The translations under genes and the position numbers were made by a program. From Halichoerus grypus (taxonomy: Eukaryota; Chordata; Mammalia; Carnivora; Phocidae), in assembly GCF_964656455.1 (NCBI RefSeq), contig NC_135719.1:74612283-74676282 (forward strand): a stretch of DNA of 64,000 nt. Reading direction: 5' to 3'. This document shows, in pieces, positions 31,966 to 42,370 of this stretch; position 1 is the stretch's first letter, and each line of letters starts with the position of its first letter. The notes below the pieces were generated by a model. The model saw nothing but the letters and a program-made list of their open reading frames with translations. It did no database searches and had not been told where the DNA came from.

Positions 31966-32568
31966 GATATCATTGATAAAATACTCAGGGACCAGTGTAG
32001 GAAGTGAAGGCATGCCTTTGTTCAAGATTAAAGGTAAGAGCCTAGATTTGGGGATGCTTCAGAAAGGATCACACCTGTTGGCTTCCGACATGTGGCCAGG
32101 AGAGCCTGCTAGATCTGTTAACTTGGGGTCCTTGAAGGAAGACTATGGCAGTGTGCTGAATGAAGCATCTCCAGGTCTTTCAGCTAGATAACGGCTACCA
32201 AGAGGGCCTTGGGACTATAGGGGGCTCTTTCAAGTGGCAGAAGGATGAAATTTTGCCATTTTATGCTGTTAGTCCATAAGAACAGAAACTTTCATACCTT
32301 CTGCCACTAGTCTGACTGCCACTCCCTGCGAGTGACAAACAGCCTGACCTGTGTAACATTCAAAGAAAATGCAACCCTCTATAGACAAAGAGGGCGCATA
32401 GTTAATTTTGGGAGACTGAGTCATTTGAGGAAAGAAGACCAAATTAAACAATGAAAATAGAAAGGGTTTTACCAACTTAGAGCTAATGAGAGCAATGGAA
32501 GGGAAATTAAGCAAATAGTAATGACACTCAAGGAGATATATTTAGAGTATAAAAGAGATTTTTCAGAA
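31966..32568. other. Unique DNA, nothing recognised
   Basis: No repeat recognised. Open frames of 75-81 codons on opposite strands overlap and look like chance. Confidence 0.4.
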
Positions 32569-32943
32569 CTATCTTAATCAGCTTGGGCTGCTACAATAAA
32601 ATACCATAGACTTGGTGACTTAAGGAACAGACATTTATTGCTCACTGTTCTGGAGGCTGGGAAGTCCAAGATCAAGGTGCCAGTGGATTCAGTTGCTAAG
32701 GATCCTCTTCCTGCTTTGCAGACAGCTGCCTTTCTATGCTCTATTCTCATGTGGTTGAAAGAGGAAATTTTGGTGTCTCTTTCCCTTCTTGTAAGGGCAC
32801 TAATCCCATTATGGGGGCTCCATCCTTATGACTTCCTTTAAACCTAATTCCTTCCCAAAGGCTTCTGCTCCTTAATACCATCCCACTGGGGCTATGGCTT
32901 CAATATGTGAATTTTGAGGGGACATAAACATCAATCCATAATA
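32569..32943 (-). mobile_element. MaLR LTR (MST/MLT1 type), minus strand
   Basis: Plus strand reads GGGCTGCTACAATAAAATAC, TGGAGGCTGGGAAGTCCAAG, AAGGGCACTAATCCCATTAT, GACATAAACATCAATCC. This is the reverse complement of a mammalian apparent-LTR retrotransposon LTR. The AATAAA of that strand is the TTTATT at 32634-32639. A solo LTR without internal sequence. Confidence 0.8.
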
Positions 32944-33394
32944 AGAATGTATAAAACTGATTTCCAAATGAAACCTTTTAATAGTCGCAACTGAAAAAGA
33001 ATATAATCTTTGCTGAAAACAGAATTAGTGTTCTGGGAGACCAAGAGAAAGAAATAACTTATAAAACCCAGCAAAAATAAAGAGAACCATGCCTGCAGTG
33101 ATCAGGCAATATCCAGGGGACTTCACATGTGAATAGCAGGACTTCAAGAAAAAGAATATAAAATATATAGAAAAGCAATATGTGGAAGATTATTTTCAGA
33201 AATACACCTCACCCCTCAGTGGCCATGTGAGAAGTGTGCCAGTTCCTGAGCTGAGACATTTCGAAGTCAGCCAAATTTCTGACAGCTCTCTGAAATGCCT
33301 CCTTTTCTTCACCAATGATGCATATGCAACAGAGTTATGGCTCGTTAAGGTATTGTCCCAGAAAAAGCCACATGGAATTAACCTATACCCTATA
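32944..33394. other. Unclassified DNA
   Basis: Might be L1-derived (A-rich, CAGCAAAAATAAAGAGAACC) but no diagnostic block is visible. Overlapping 71- and 92-codon frames on opposite strands have no recognisable domain. Confidence 0.35.
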
Positions 33395-33535
33395 TGAGGT
33401 TGAAAGTCTGGACTAGCCAGCCTAGCTGAGCCCAGTCCAGACCAGCTGACCTGTAGCGAATCTACAAACCTCAAGGTAGGCTTATTGTAAGCCAGTAAGA
33501 TTTGGGGGTCATAGGTTTGGCAGCATCAACACAGC
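33395..33535 (+). mobile_element. Probable MLT1-type LTR 3' end
   Basis: CCTAGCTGAGCCCAGTCCAG, ACCAGCTGACCTGTAG and TTATTGTAAGCCAGTAAGATTTGGGGG follow the order of MLT1 LTR 3' ends. The upstream part of the LTR is not recognisable. Confidence 0.45.
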
Positions 33536-33539
33536 AAAA

Positions 33540-33800
33540 AAAATATGGCTAATACAAAATAATTCAACAAACAATTGAAGAAAAGTTCCCTGAGCTGAAG
33601 AAAGACTTCAATCTGTAGATTGAAATGGCTCATTCAGTCTCAAAAAGAATTAAAGAGAACAAACAAACTTACAACCTATATATCCTGGTGAAATTTTAAG
33701 AATAAATTATAAAGGAAGAGACTTGGTTTGATATGAACATTCTTATCCTTTATAAAGAAGACAGAAAAAAGAACCACTAACCGGAAACCTGTCCAAAATA
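33540..33800 (+). mobile_element. Old L1/HAL1 ORF1-like fragment
   Basis: GTTCCCTGAGCTGAAGAAAGA, TGTAGATTGAAATGGCTCA and ATCCTGGTGAAATTTTAAGA correspond to the 3' half of the ORF1 region of old mammalian L1 or HAL1. Many stops; no coding capacity. Confidence 0.55.
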
Positions 33801-35620
33801 TCATTTCTCTGTTAGGACAAGAGAAAGTTAAGGCACTTAAGAATACACCACTCAGTTGCCTATTCGAAGAAAGTCCTTGAGGAAGGACTCCAACGTTTTG
33901 CCAATGGATTCAGATACTATCTCTCAAGGTAATGGGAGATAAAGAGGAAAGTGTGGTAATAATTCTTGCAATAATTAAGTCTCAGTAGGTGATTTAAAAA
34001 TTAACTGAGAATTTATTGTATAGAGTAAGGATTCAACAACCAAGAAACACCGAAAGGGATAACATAAGCATAGTTTGAAATTAAGAATTATAGACTACCT
34101 GAGTAAAATTTTGTGGCACAAAGAAACATTCTAAAGATCTCATCTCATTGGGGAAGGGCAGATAATTGGGGAGTAAGAGATCCCAGCAGTCTCTCTGAAT
34201 GTCAGAGGAAAGGAGAGGAAGCAGTGATCAGATCCCACCTATTGGTGGGAGGCACAATTATTATTTAATAATTGATGTATTAATAGAATATATGTTTTAA
34301 ATTATCAGGGGAGGGACTATAATTACTAGTGACATCAATAAACACTATTTTTATTTCCAAATTAACTGGGGAGGAAGGAAAAAGAGGGAGAAGGAAGAGA
34401 AATGTAAGCCAACAAAACTTAAGGGAACAGAAGAAACCATAGTAAATTATAATAAATACTAAACATAAAATCAGATAAAGAGAATAAAAACCATCCCAAT
34501 AAATGCAAATGGACCGAATACCTGGCCCTATGCTAAGTGCTGGTAAAGAATAATGTGTCTTTCATTCCCTTTTGTTTAATACTTTTGATTATATGACATA
34601 GGATGCGATTTAAAACTTTAAAATTAGAAATAATCAAAGGAAGTTGATTTTTATCCATTTAGTTATGGACAATAGCATTTATATTTTAGATTCTGTTATT
34701 TCCTTATTACATTTTTACTGAGAAAATTACATATGGTTTTCTTTTTCCAAGTGTTTAGCTACTAAGTTGGGTTGTAGAGATATTGAGCAAAATAATTAAA
34801 AACTTTTTGGCACAAATATTAAAAATATGAGATTGTTTTCTCAAAGTTCTAGCAAAAACTGGTTCTTTACTCAATTTTTATCATGAGCAATTTCCAAGCT
34901 ACTTATCTCGTGCAGAGTTGATTGTTTTTACATGGGTATAATAATAATGCCTTTTAAAATCCATTTAACATGTTCATCGCTTGTTAGATAAACTACCAGA
35001 AAATGATTTACTTTATCCTTGTGTTAAGTGAAGAGGTATTTTATTTTTTTTCAAAAAGATGGAGGATTATAAGGAAGGAGGATATTTTCTTAAATAGTGT
35101 ATCAAGAGAAATATTATATATAAGAATCTACATATACTGATGAAGTAAGGTGTTTAAAGTCCAGTTATACCTTCTGATATTTCCTCATTATGGAACTTTA
35201 CAAAAGAATTTCAACAGGGAAGGAGAGAATAAGTGACCTTTAAGCAGATGGTGACCGAGGTCATGTATTTGCAATTCAGCTCATCTACTGCACCACTGAG
35301 CCTAAATTAGTCTTGTCATTGCATTTGAGTTACACTTTTCTAAAATACCTCTTTTCTTTCTCTTCTCTTCCTCTTTTTCTGTCTTTCTTTTTGTTAATCT
35401 TAAAGAAAAGTTTTTGATGATTTTCAAAATCGACTCCCAGCTTTATAAATTGCTTATGAATAAACATTGTCAAAAGGAGAATCCAAACCAAGCTAATAAT
35501 CTCTTTGCGGTAGCTCAAAACAATTGTTCCTGGGTCTCCAGAATCTGTTTTCTGTAATCAAAAAGGGTCAAAATCTATTCTCACATTCCCATTTCTCTCT
35601 GATTTCCAGAACACAACACC
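33801..35620. other. AT-rich DNA, possibly old L1 in part
   Basis: Near 34440-34520 the words AAATGCAAATGGACCGAATAC recall the start of L1 ORF2, so the 33.5-34.5 kb stretch may be one badly eroded L1. From 34530 on nothing is recognised. Confidence 0.35.
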
Positions 35621-35621
35621 A

Positions 35622-35796
35622 AAGTCTTTGATTTTTTTCCCTTTGCTAGTCGTCATGCAAAGAAATATTCAGCTCAATAAAATGAAAGACTCAGCACTGT
35701 GTGGTTCATACAAGTGGCTGAAGGGATTTTAAGATAGGTTAATGGTTCCGATTGTTTTCTCATATTGATTTTTAAGATGATTATATTTTATTTATG
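35622..35796 (+). repeat. Unknown element, copy A of a diverged direct duplication
   Basis: Shares with 36864-37058 the blocks GTCTTTGATTTTT, AGCTCAATAAAATGAAAGA, GGTTAATGG and a long run ending GATGATTATATTTTATTTAT. It matches no mobile element I know and has no open frame. Confidence 0.85.
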
Positions 35797-36863
35797 GGGG
35801 AAAAACTTGGACTTTCATGTGAAGTGCCTTGAGGAAAAACTAGGCCTCTTACACGTAGAAAAATTTTATGTGAATTTGTAATGATTTGCAGGAAATAAAG
35901 AAAATAGAATATGCTTATAAATAATTCCTTTCATTAAAAAAAAAAGGGACTATGACTTTAGAAAACCCATTTGGACCAAGTGATTGAATTAGTACTGACC
36001 ATTGAACTGACCATTTTTAGTAGTCAACAAAAGGTAGTTCTTTTTTGGCTCTAGTCCAAAGCAAGGTCAAAAGGATTGATCATCTAGGGTGGTGGGGTAT
36101 GGGGTTGGGGAAAGTCCTCTGTCTTGGGTGGGTGGTGGGTGGGAGAGCTGGTCAACTCCTCACTGCTTGGCTTTTGAGATTACTTACAACTTCTCAAAGG
36201 CTGCTACAGATGCCCCGGTCACATTAAGGAGGGACTATGCTAGTTCTGGAATCCTGAGATAAATGCATTTCTCTTTGCAGTACTGGCTTGAATTTTTTGG
36301 ATCTATTTCAAGTGGAGCAGATGACTAATCACCCCCTTCTGCTAGTTGATAATGGGTTGTCTATAAAACCTTGTTTTTGTATGGTTACCTTATTGTGAAG
36401 TTCACGTCTTTTGAGAAACATTCACAACTGAAAGGCAAGGAAAATGTCCACTCCAGGGTGTAGTAAAGCTGACAGGGAAAAAGAAAAAAACACTAAATAA
36501 CTTGGCTCTGTTGTTTTTTAGTTTCCTGAGAGAAAGTGGCCTTGACCCTCATGCATTACTGCTTTTGAGATTGTAACAGCAGATGGTACAAACTGACAGT
36601 TGGTGAAGACAACTAAAGGTGTTTATAACATTGCAGGGTTGTGCAGGTGACTTTAAAAACAAAGGATTTGGAAGTGATAAAAAGTGGAGACTGGCAGTAG
36701 AGATGGTAATAAAGCCACTAGCTACTTGAGGCGATGTCCTTTTTTATTTTTTTTTTTCTTTTATTGCATCTGATTGCAAATTAAAGTGGGGGAAAAAAAG
36801 ATTAACCCCAGGCAGAAAAGAATATTCAGCCCCTGCCTCACTGGTTTTCAAAACAAAAAACTG
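35797..36863. other. Unique DNA between the two duplicate copies
   Basis: No gene or repeat recognised. A G-rich stretch at 36068-36145 (GGTGGGGTATGGGGTTGGGG, GGGTGGTGGGTGGG) could form a G-quadruplex. Confidence 0.4.
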
Positions 36864-37058
36864 TAGTCTTTGATTTTTAGATTTGATTTTTTTTTTTCTT
36901 TTGCCTGCTGGTTGCCATACAAAGAGATATAGCTCAATAAAATGAAAGATCCACAGCGCTGTGTTTCATAGCAAGGGCCTGGAGGGATTCTGAGCCAGGT
37001 TAATGGATATGATGGTTTTCCCTTCATTGATTTTTAAGATGATTATATTTTATTTATA
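36864..37058 (+). repeat. Unknown element, copy B of a diverged direct duplication
   Basis: Second copy of the 35622-35796 element, same orientation, about 1.24 kb downstream. It carries an extra T-rich segment after GTCTTTGATTTTT, and ends with the same GATTTTTAAGATGATTATAT word. Confidence 0.85.
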
Positions 37059-37590
37059 GGCGAGAAAATAATAGTTAATCTTAGATTTATTGAAAACTTA
37101 TTGCAAGGCTGCATAAATTGATAACAATAACAGTACATTTAGGGCAACAAAACTAGACTTGTCTTTAATCCCTTAAGTGCTGATGTGCGGGGAATCTATT
37201 GACTTGAAATTAAATATGCTCTAACCTACAACTGAATCCAGGTGGAGAAGAGTTATATTTTTCAGGCTGCTCTGAAAGATTTCATTACACAAAGCTTTGG
37301 TACACCCGAGGTGTTTCTTTTGTAAAAACTATGTAAAAAATCTAGGAGCCGAAAGCTCAGGGATATCGGCGTGTTGCTCTCTGGGGGCTTTAAGAACTGA
37401 CTTCCAAATCAGTCAGTCATTTGTCAGCTAAAAAGCCTACTGGTCAACCATAATTGTGTCCAGAGGTTTGAATCTTAAACCAGGATGTGTGTGTTCTAAG
37501 ATGCAGAAAAAACTCAAAACATCAGCTTATCATAACTCAGAATTCTATTGCCTTAAAAGGATTCTGTTTTTATATCTTAAATGAATTTGA
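37059..37590. other. Unique DNA, nothing recognised
   Basis: No repeat or gene recognised. Confidence 0.4.
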
Positions 37591-37591
37591 C

Positions 37592-38175
37592 GCAGGTGGG
37601 CTGGGTCCGAGGACCCAGGGGAGGAGCCTGCAGGACCAGTCAAGAGGATCCTTGGCTTCATGCAGGATAGATATCAAAGACGAACCAAAGAAAGTGAAAG
37701 CAGAGTTTATTGAATAACATGAGTGACAGACAGAATAGCAGAAGCAGTGTCTGGGAGACTTGGAAAGGAAAGGAGAATGAGTGTCATTGCTTGAGGTTAG
37801 GGATTTACATTGGAAAGGGGTCTGGGGTATGTGCTCCTTTAGGATTCCAGGGTAGGGTCTGATCAGAGGTGAGTGTCAGGTGAACTATAGATGTTATTCT
37901 ATAAATCACCAAAGGTGGAGGGTATTGATGCCAGCGTCAGCGGAGGTTTGCTCGAAGCTAATATCCTGGAACAGGTTTGGGATCTGGCTCTTCTTAGATG
38001 TTATCAGGTGTTTGGGGCCTAGGACAAAACTCAGAGAGTGATGAACTGTTTTTGCTTTCCCCTTGAAGTGGGAACATAGCTTCTTTGGCTTATTCAGAAA
38101 TGGGGCCTAGTGGAAAAATGGCATAGATGGAGTCTTTCTAAAATGGAGTCCCTTTGGCTCCCCCATCGCAAATTC
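37592..38175 (-). mobile_element. Probable solo LTR of an endogenous retrovirus, minus strand
   Basis: On the minus strand there is a TTCAATAAACTCTGCTTTC block (AATAAA as TTTATT at 37706-37711) with about 100 bp of U5-like sequence downstream. Upstream is a long U3-like region starting near TGAATTTGCGATGGGGGAGC, with TCCATTTTAGAAAGACTCC. No gag/pol flanks it. Class not determined. Confidence 0.55.
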
Positions 38176-38553
38176 AGGGACCTTTTGGATTTGGAGCAAA
38201 TGAATTCCCGTTAGCCAAGCAGGGACAGTAACTTTGCCCAACCAGGATTAGAACACTGGGGCTTTGTCTCTCAAAAAGATTGAGTCATTGTCAATACAGA
38301 TCTGTGGCTCAGAAATGTCAGCTACAGGCCCTTGATTACCAGTGCTTACCCAAAGTGGGGGAGGAAAACATACTCTCCAGAATTTAATTAGTCAAAGTTT
38401 TCTAGATAATTGAATGTTTATGCAGAGAAAGGAGAAGAAATATTTCAAGTGTGCTCTACCGACAGAGAACTTTGACCATTGAGTCACCCAAAATAACAAT
38501 GTAGCGTTGTTTTAAAGTATTTCAAAGTTCACTTTTGTTAAAAGTTCCACATT
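38176..38553. other. Unique DNA, nothing recognised
   Basis: No repeat or gene recognised. Confidence 0.4.
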
Positions 38554-38650
38554 GGGCTTGCTTTGCCAGTGTGTATACTAAATTTGGATCAGTATACAGA
38601 TTAGCATGACCTTTGTGTAAGGATGAAATGCAAATTCATGAAGTATTTTT
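38554..38650 (+). pseudogene. U6 snRNA pseudogene
   Basis: GCTTGCTTTGCCAGTGTGTATACTAAA, then CAGATTAGCATGACC, AAGGATGAAATGCAAATTC and ATGAAGTATTTTT follow U6 from its 5' end to its T-rich terminus. There are many substitutions and a short deletion before GATTAGCATG. No U6-type proximal sequence element or TATA box is evident upstream, so it is a retroposed, silent copy. The 112-codon frame at 38613-38951 overlaps it by chance. Confidence 0.9.
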
Positions 38651-38984
38651 CTTTTGCACTTTCAGCCAGAAGTACAACATGTATGTGCAAAAGCTGAAAT
38701 GGCTTAACATTATGTTACACTTTACACTGAAAATGTATTACTGTGAATGGTCTATAATTAAGCCCAATGAGACATCTAGGGAGTCCATACATGCATCAGT
38801 GAGCAGATGCAGTTTACTTATTTATAGAATGTTTCTTCTTGAAAAACTAGTGGTGGACACATTTGGATCACATTTATACAGTTACAAAAATAAAGATTTG
38901 ATTACGGTCATTCTTCCCAAAAAGTGCCATGTTAACTCATGCTGTAGCTAATATGAATGGTAGAAGTTGACTTTTATCTGTGTT
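38651..38984. other. Unique DNA, nothing recognised
   Basis: No repeat recognised. Confidence 0.4.
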
Positions 38985-39350
38985 AAAAGATAAACTGAGG
39001 GATATTAAAAAATGTAAGTTTATTGGAGCAAAAATGGATTCCGATGGGCCAGCACCGAATTGCAGTGGCTGGGAGTGCTTTGCTGACAGCAGCTAGGGGA
39101 AAGACTTGGGGAGAAAAGAGGTGGACGCAAAGCAAGAACATATTTAATTGGTTATAGTTTAGGCATTTGCCTTATTTGGGAAAGCCGGGTTGGCTGTTTG
39201 TGACCGGTTGTCCTTAGGTTTTGATTTCTTAACCTTGAGGCATTTTAGGTTTAGGTTTCTGTTTGCTTTAGCAGGTTACTATCAGGGATTAGAACCACCT
39301 CAGTCTAATGGCCTCCTTGTTTAGTTAATTTAACACCTGCAAACCTAATG
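38985..39350 (-). mobile_element. Probable LTR fragment, minus strand
   Basis: On the minus strand TTGCTCCAATAAACTTACAT supplies an LTR-like polyadenylation signal (TTTATT at 39019-39024). The upstream body contains AAAGCACTCCCAGCCACTGC. Upstream and downstream retroviral genes are absent. The micro-SINE at 39362 lies at its far edge. Confidence 0.45.
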
Positions 39351-39361
39351 TTCATTTTCAA

Positions 39362-39384
39362 CCAACTGAGCCACCCAGGCGCCC
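39362..39384 (-). mobile_element. Micro-SINE: first 23 nt of a Can-SINE with perfect 18-bp TSD
   Basis: The insert is the reverse complement of just the SINE 5' head (GGGCGCCTGGGTGGCTCAG plus four bases). It has no body, no CT-rich block and no A-tail. Exactly flanking it are two identical 18-bp copies of CCTAATGTTCATTTTCAA (39344-39361 and 39385-39402). This is a SINE-derived insertion reduced to about a tenth of its length, while its target duplication remains perfect. Confidence 0.92.
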
Positions 39385-39402
39385 CCTAATGTTCATTTTC
39401 AA

Positions 39403-40338
39403 AGTATGCTATGGTCTTGTTTTCCACAAAATTCGACTTGAATGCTCATTCAGTTTTGGTTAAATGCGGTGGCAGTATATGAAAATAACTTCCCACCACA
39501 ACTGCACATACAAATATCTCAGCAAGAGCAAACCCACATTCTAAGACAGATGCCAGGAGGCATCCTATGTCAGCATCCAGGATGTCACCAAAGTAACAGG
39601 ACAGAGAAACAGAAGAGTAATGGGATTAATGAGATTTCCTCTTTTACTTGACTATTCTATGTTTAGTGGATTAATAGATGTTATTTGAAGTTCTATATTT
39701 CAGTGAAAAATGAGACTAGAATAATAATGTGTTAGAAGTTTTATCTCAGGTCCATGAGACTCTATTGGAAGGGAAAAGTTACTTTTTAAAGACATTTTAA
39801 TAAACGAATAAAATAAATATAAAATTTTACTTATTGACAAAGTCATGTCACATTTTCCTGCTAGGAAAATGGAGAAACTCAAACAAATCTTTAAGCTGTA
39901 CATGAATTTTAAAACATAGAGACACGATATTTGAGAAATAAAGAAAAGACCAAAAAAGGAATTTGATTTTAGATAAGAAACTGATTTGAAATGAAGCAAG
40001 AGACGACCCATACCTTGAAACCCCTCCCCCCTCCACACACATACAATTTCTGCTAATGTTTTTCATTTAACTCCATTCTTCCTGGTCCCATCTGGAATTG
40101 TCAATAAATTGTCCAGAAAACTGCAAAAAAAAGCAACTCTGGTAAACATTCTGTCTGAGCCAGGATGATAAAGAACATGAAATTCTCTCATGAGGAATCC
40201 CATTTTCTCAAGATTTGAGGCTCACTTAAAAATATTATATAATTGTAACAATGATCATGTTTTATCAAAATGTGTGGTGCTTCTCTGATAAGAAATTCTC
40301 CCCTAGATGGTCTAACTTCCTTTTATCTTAAATCTATT
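39403..40338. other. Unique DNA, nothing recognised
   Basis: Two overlapping minus-strand frames of 112 and 72 codons (39700-40066) are rich in S/F/L as expected from AT-rich antisense reading. I see no domain. Confidence 0.4.
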
Positions 40339-40358
40339 TAAATTTCTTCGTATAATAC

Positions 40359-40568
40359 TGGGGTGCCTGGGTGGCTCAGTCGGTTAAGCATCTGCCTTCA
40401 GCTCAGGTCCTGGGATTCTGGGATCCTGGGTCCTGGGATTGAGCCCCCCATTGGGCTCCCTACTCAGCAAAGAGTCTGCTTGTCCTTCTCCTTCTGTGCC
40501 TCCCCCCTGCTCATGCTCTCTGTTTCTCTCTTCCTCTCTCAAATAAATAAATAAAATCTTTAAAAAAA
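40359..40568 (+). mobile_element. Can-SINE, plus strand
   Basis: GGGGTGCCTGGGTGGCTCAG head. A local duplication in the middle (GGGATTCTGGGATCCTGGG, then TCCTGGGATTGAGCC) is followed by a CT-rich body and CAAATAAATAAATAAAATC tail. Flanking TSD shares TAAATTTCTTC (about 40339-40350 and 40569-40580) and continues imperfectly. Confidence 0.95.
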
Positions 40569-40883
40569 TAAATTTCTTCCTTTAATATGGAATTATAGAA
40601 AAGGAGCATTGTGGTAGGTTTTCTTTAACGTAATTTTTTTCTGATGTCAGAAATTATAGAGATTATTGTCAAAAGTTTAAAAAATCTAAGTGAACAAAAA
40701 GAAAAGGCCATTACTTGTGAATCTCTAATCTAGAGATAATCTCTGTTAATATATCAACACATGGTTGGAATTACACATATTGCTTAGGTACTTGTTTGTT
40801 TTTTTTAACCATATATAATGAGAATAGTTCTTTTAAACAAAAAAATGTATAGACCGTTCTTTCAAATGATTTAAGTATTTTTA

Positions 40884-41087
40884 TTTTTATTTATTTATTT
40901 ATTTATTTTTAAAGATTTTATTTTTGTGAGTGAGAGAGTGCGAGCGTGAGTGGGGGGAGGGAGGGGCAGAGGAAGAAGCAGACTCCCCACTGAGTGGGGA
41001 GTGTGATGCAGGACTCGATCCCAGGACCCCGGGATCATGACCGGAGCTGAAGGCAGACATTTAACTGACTGAGCCACCCAGGTGCCC
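40884..41087 (-). mobile_element. Can-SINE, minus strand
   Basis: (TTTA)n tail, GTGAGTGAGAGAGTGCGAGC block, GGACTCGATCCCAGGACCC and the head GACTGAGCCACCCAGGTGCCC. 22-bp TSD with one mismatch around TCAAATGATTTAAGTATTTT (40862-40883 and 41088-41109). Confidence 0.97.
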
Positions 41088-41352
41088 TCAAATGATTTCA
41101 GTATTTTTAATCACAATATGTCAGAGTGCACATGTTCTTTTTGGCCAAATCATATTTCTGTTAAAATGTGCTGTTTTCCAGTTTTTATTTCCTTATGTTT
41201 CTGAAGATGGACCAGAACAATGTGTATTGCATAAGGTTCAACTTATTATTTTTAAGTTTTATTACTGTGATATTGTGGTAAAATAAGAAACATGTATTTT
41301 GGTCTTCATCCCATGCTCTTGGCCAGAGCTTCTAAAATCTTTGTAATTTTCT

Positions 41353-41541
41353 TTTTTCTAAAGATTTATTTACTTATTTTGAGGGGGCAAATGGAGAGGG
41401 AGAGAGAATCTTAAGCAGACTCCACCCTGAGCATGGAGTCTGACGTGCGGTTCGTGGGGTTCGATCTCACGACCCTGAGATCACAACCTGAGCCAAAACC
41501 AAGAGTTGGAAGCTTAACTGACTACACTACCCAGGTGCCCC
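41353..41541 (-). mobile_element. Can-SINE, minus strand, older copy
   Basis: AAAGATTTATTTACTTATTTTG tail, GA block, GGTTCGATCTCACGACCC and the diverged head GACTACACTACCCAGGTGCC. 18-bp TSD AAATCTTTGTAATTTTCT / AAATCTTTATAATTTTCT (41335-41352 and 41542-41559). Confidence 0.95.
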
Positions 41542-41689
41542 AAATCTTTATAATTTTCTAAGGGATAAGAACAATATGAACATTGTTTTGTTTTAACATT
41601 TGTTCCTGACAACAGACACAGTTTTGGAACATAAAACTGAAAGGGGCCTCTTTTGTTATTCATAACAAGCCCCTTTCCATGGAACCTGA

Positions 41690-42370
41690 CTTTATGTTTT
41701 AAAGTGACTTTTGGAAATACCCTAGGGATGGGAAGCTGGTTGCCAGGGGAACCACCCATGTGATTAGAGGGTTGGAACTTTAAGCCCCCATCCACACCTC
41801 CAGGAAGGGGAGAGGAGCTGGAGGTTGAGTGGATTACCAATAGCCAGTGATTTAATCAGTCGTGCCTATGTAATGAAGTCTCCATAAAAACCCTAACTAA
41901 AGAGGTTGGGAGAGCTTTTGGGTTAGTGAGCACACCGAGGTTCTGGGAGGGTGGTGTGCCTGCCCAGAGAGGACATGCGAGCTCTGTGCCCCTTCCCACA
42001 TATCCTGCCCTACGCATAGCTTCCATTTGGCTGTTCTGGAATTATATTCTTTATAATAAATCAGTAGTAGTGATTGAAGTGCTTTCCTGAATTCTGTGGG
42101 CCATTCTACCAAATTATCAAACCCAAGGACGGGGTCCGGGGAACACCCAGTCTAGAGCTGGTTGTCAGAAATACAGGTGATAACTTGGGACTTGTGATTG
42201 TCATCTGAGGTAAGGGGAGACCTTGTGGAACTGAGCTCTTACTGGTAGGTCTGTGAGACTACGTTTATTAAAATTACTGTGAGTGGTTAGTGTCAGGATG
42301 GTTTAATAGGAGGGGACAAAAAACCTCTTATGTTTGGTGACAGATGTGTTGTGAGTAGGGAGACTAGCTT
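41690..42370 (+). mobile_element. Old LTR-like repeat, plus strand, class uncertain
   Basis: Contains AATGATTTAATC-like text (GTGATTTAATCAGTCGTGCC), CTATGTAATGAAGTCTCCAT, AAAACCC and TTATAATAAATCAGTAG (polyadenylation-like AATAAA at 42055-42060). CACCCAGTCTAGAGCTGG and TTTGGTGACAGATGTGTTG follow. The ordered blocks match a common mammalian repeat that I remember as LTR-like but cannot name. The minus-strand frames of 108 and 71 codons across it are chance. Confidence 0.5.

Noticed and set aside
38613..38951. 112-codon plus-strand frame
   Set aside because: Starts inside the U6 pseudogene and continues in AT-rich unique DNA. No domain.
39700..40066. Two overlapping minus-strand frames (112 and 72 codons)
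   Set aside because: Phe/Ser/Leu-rich readings of the reverse strand of A-rich DNA, with no splice or start context that I can support.
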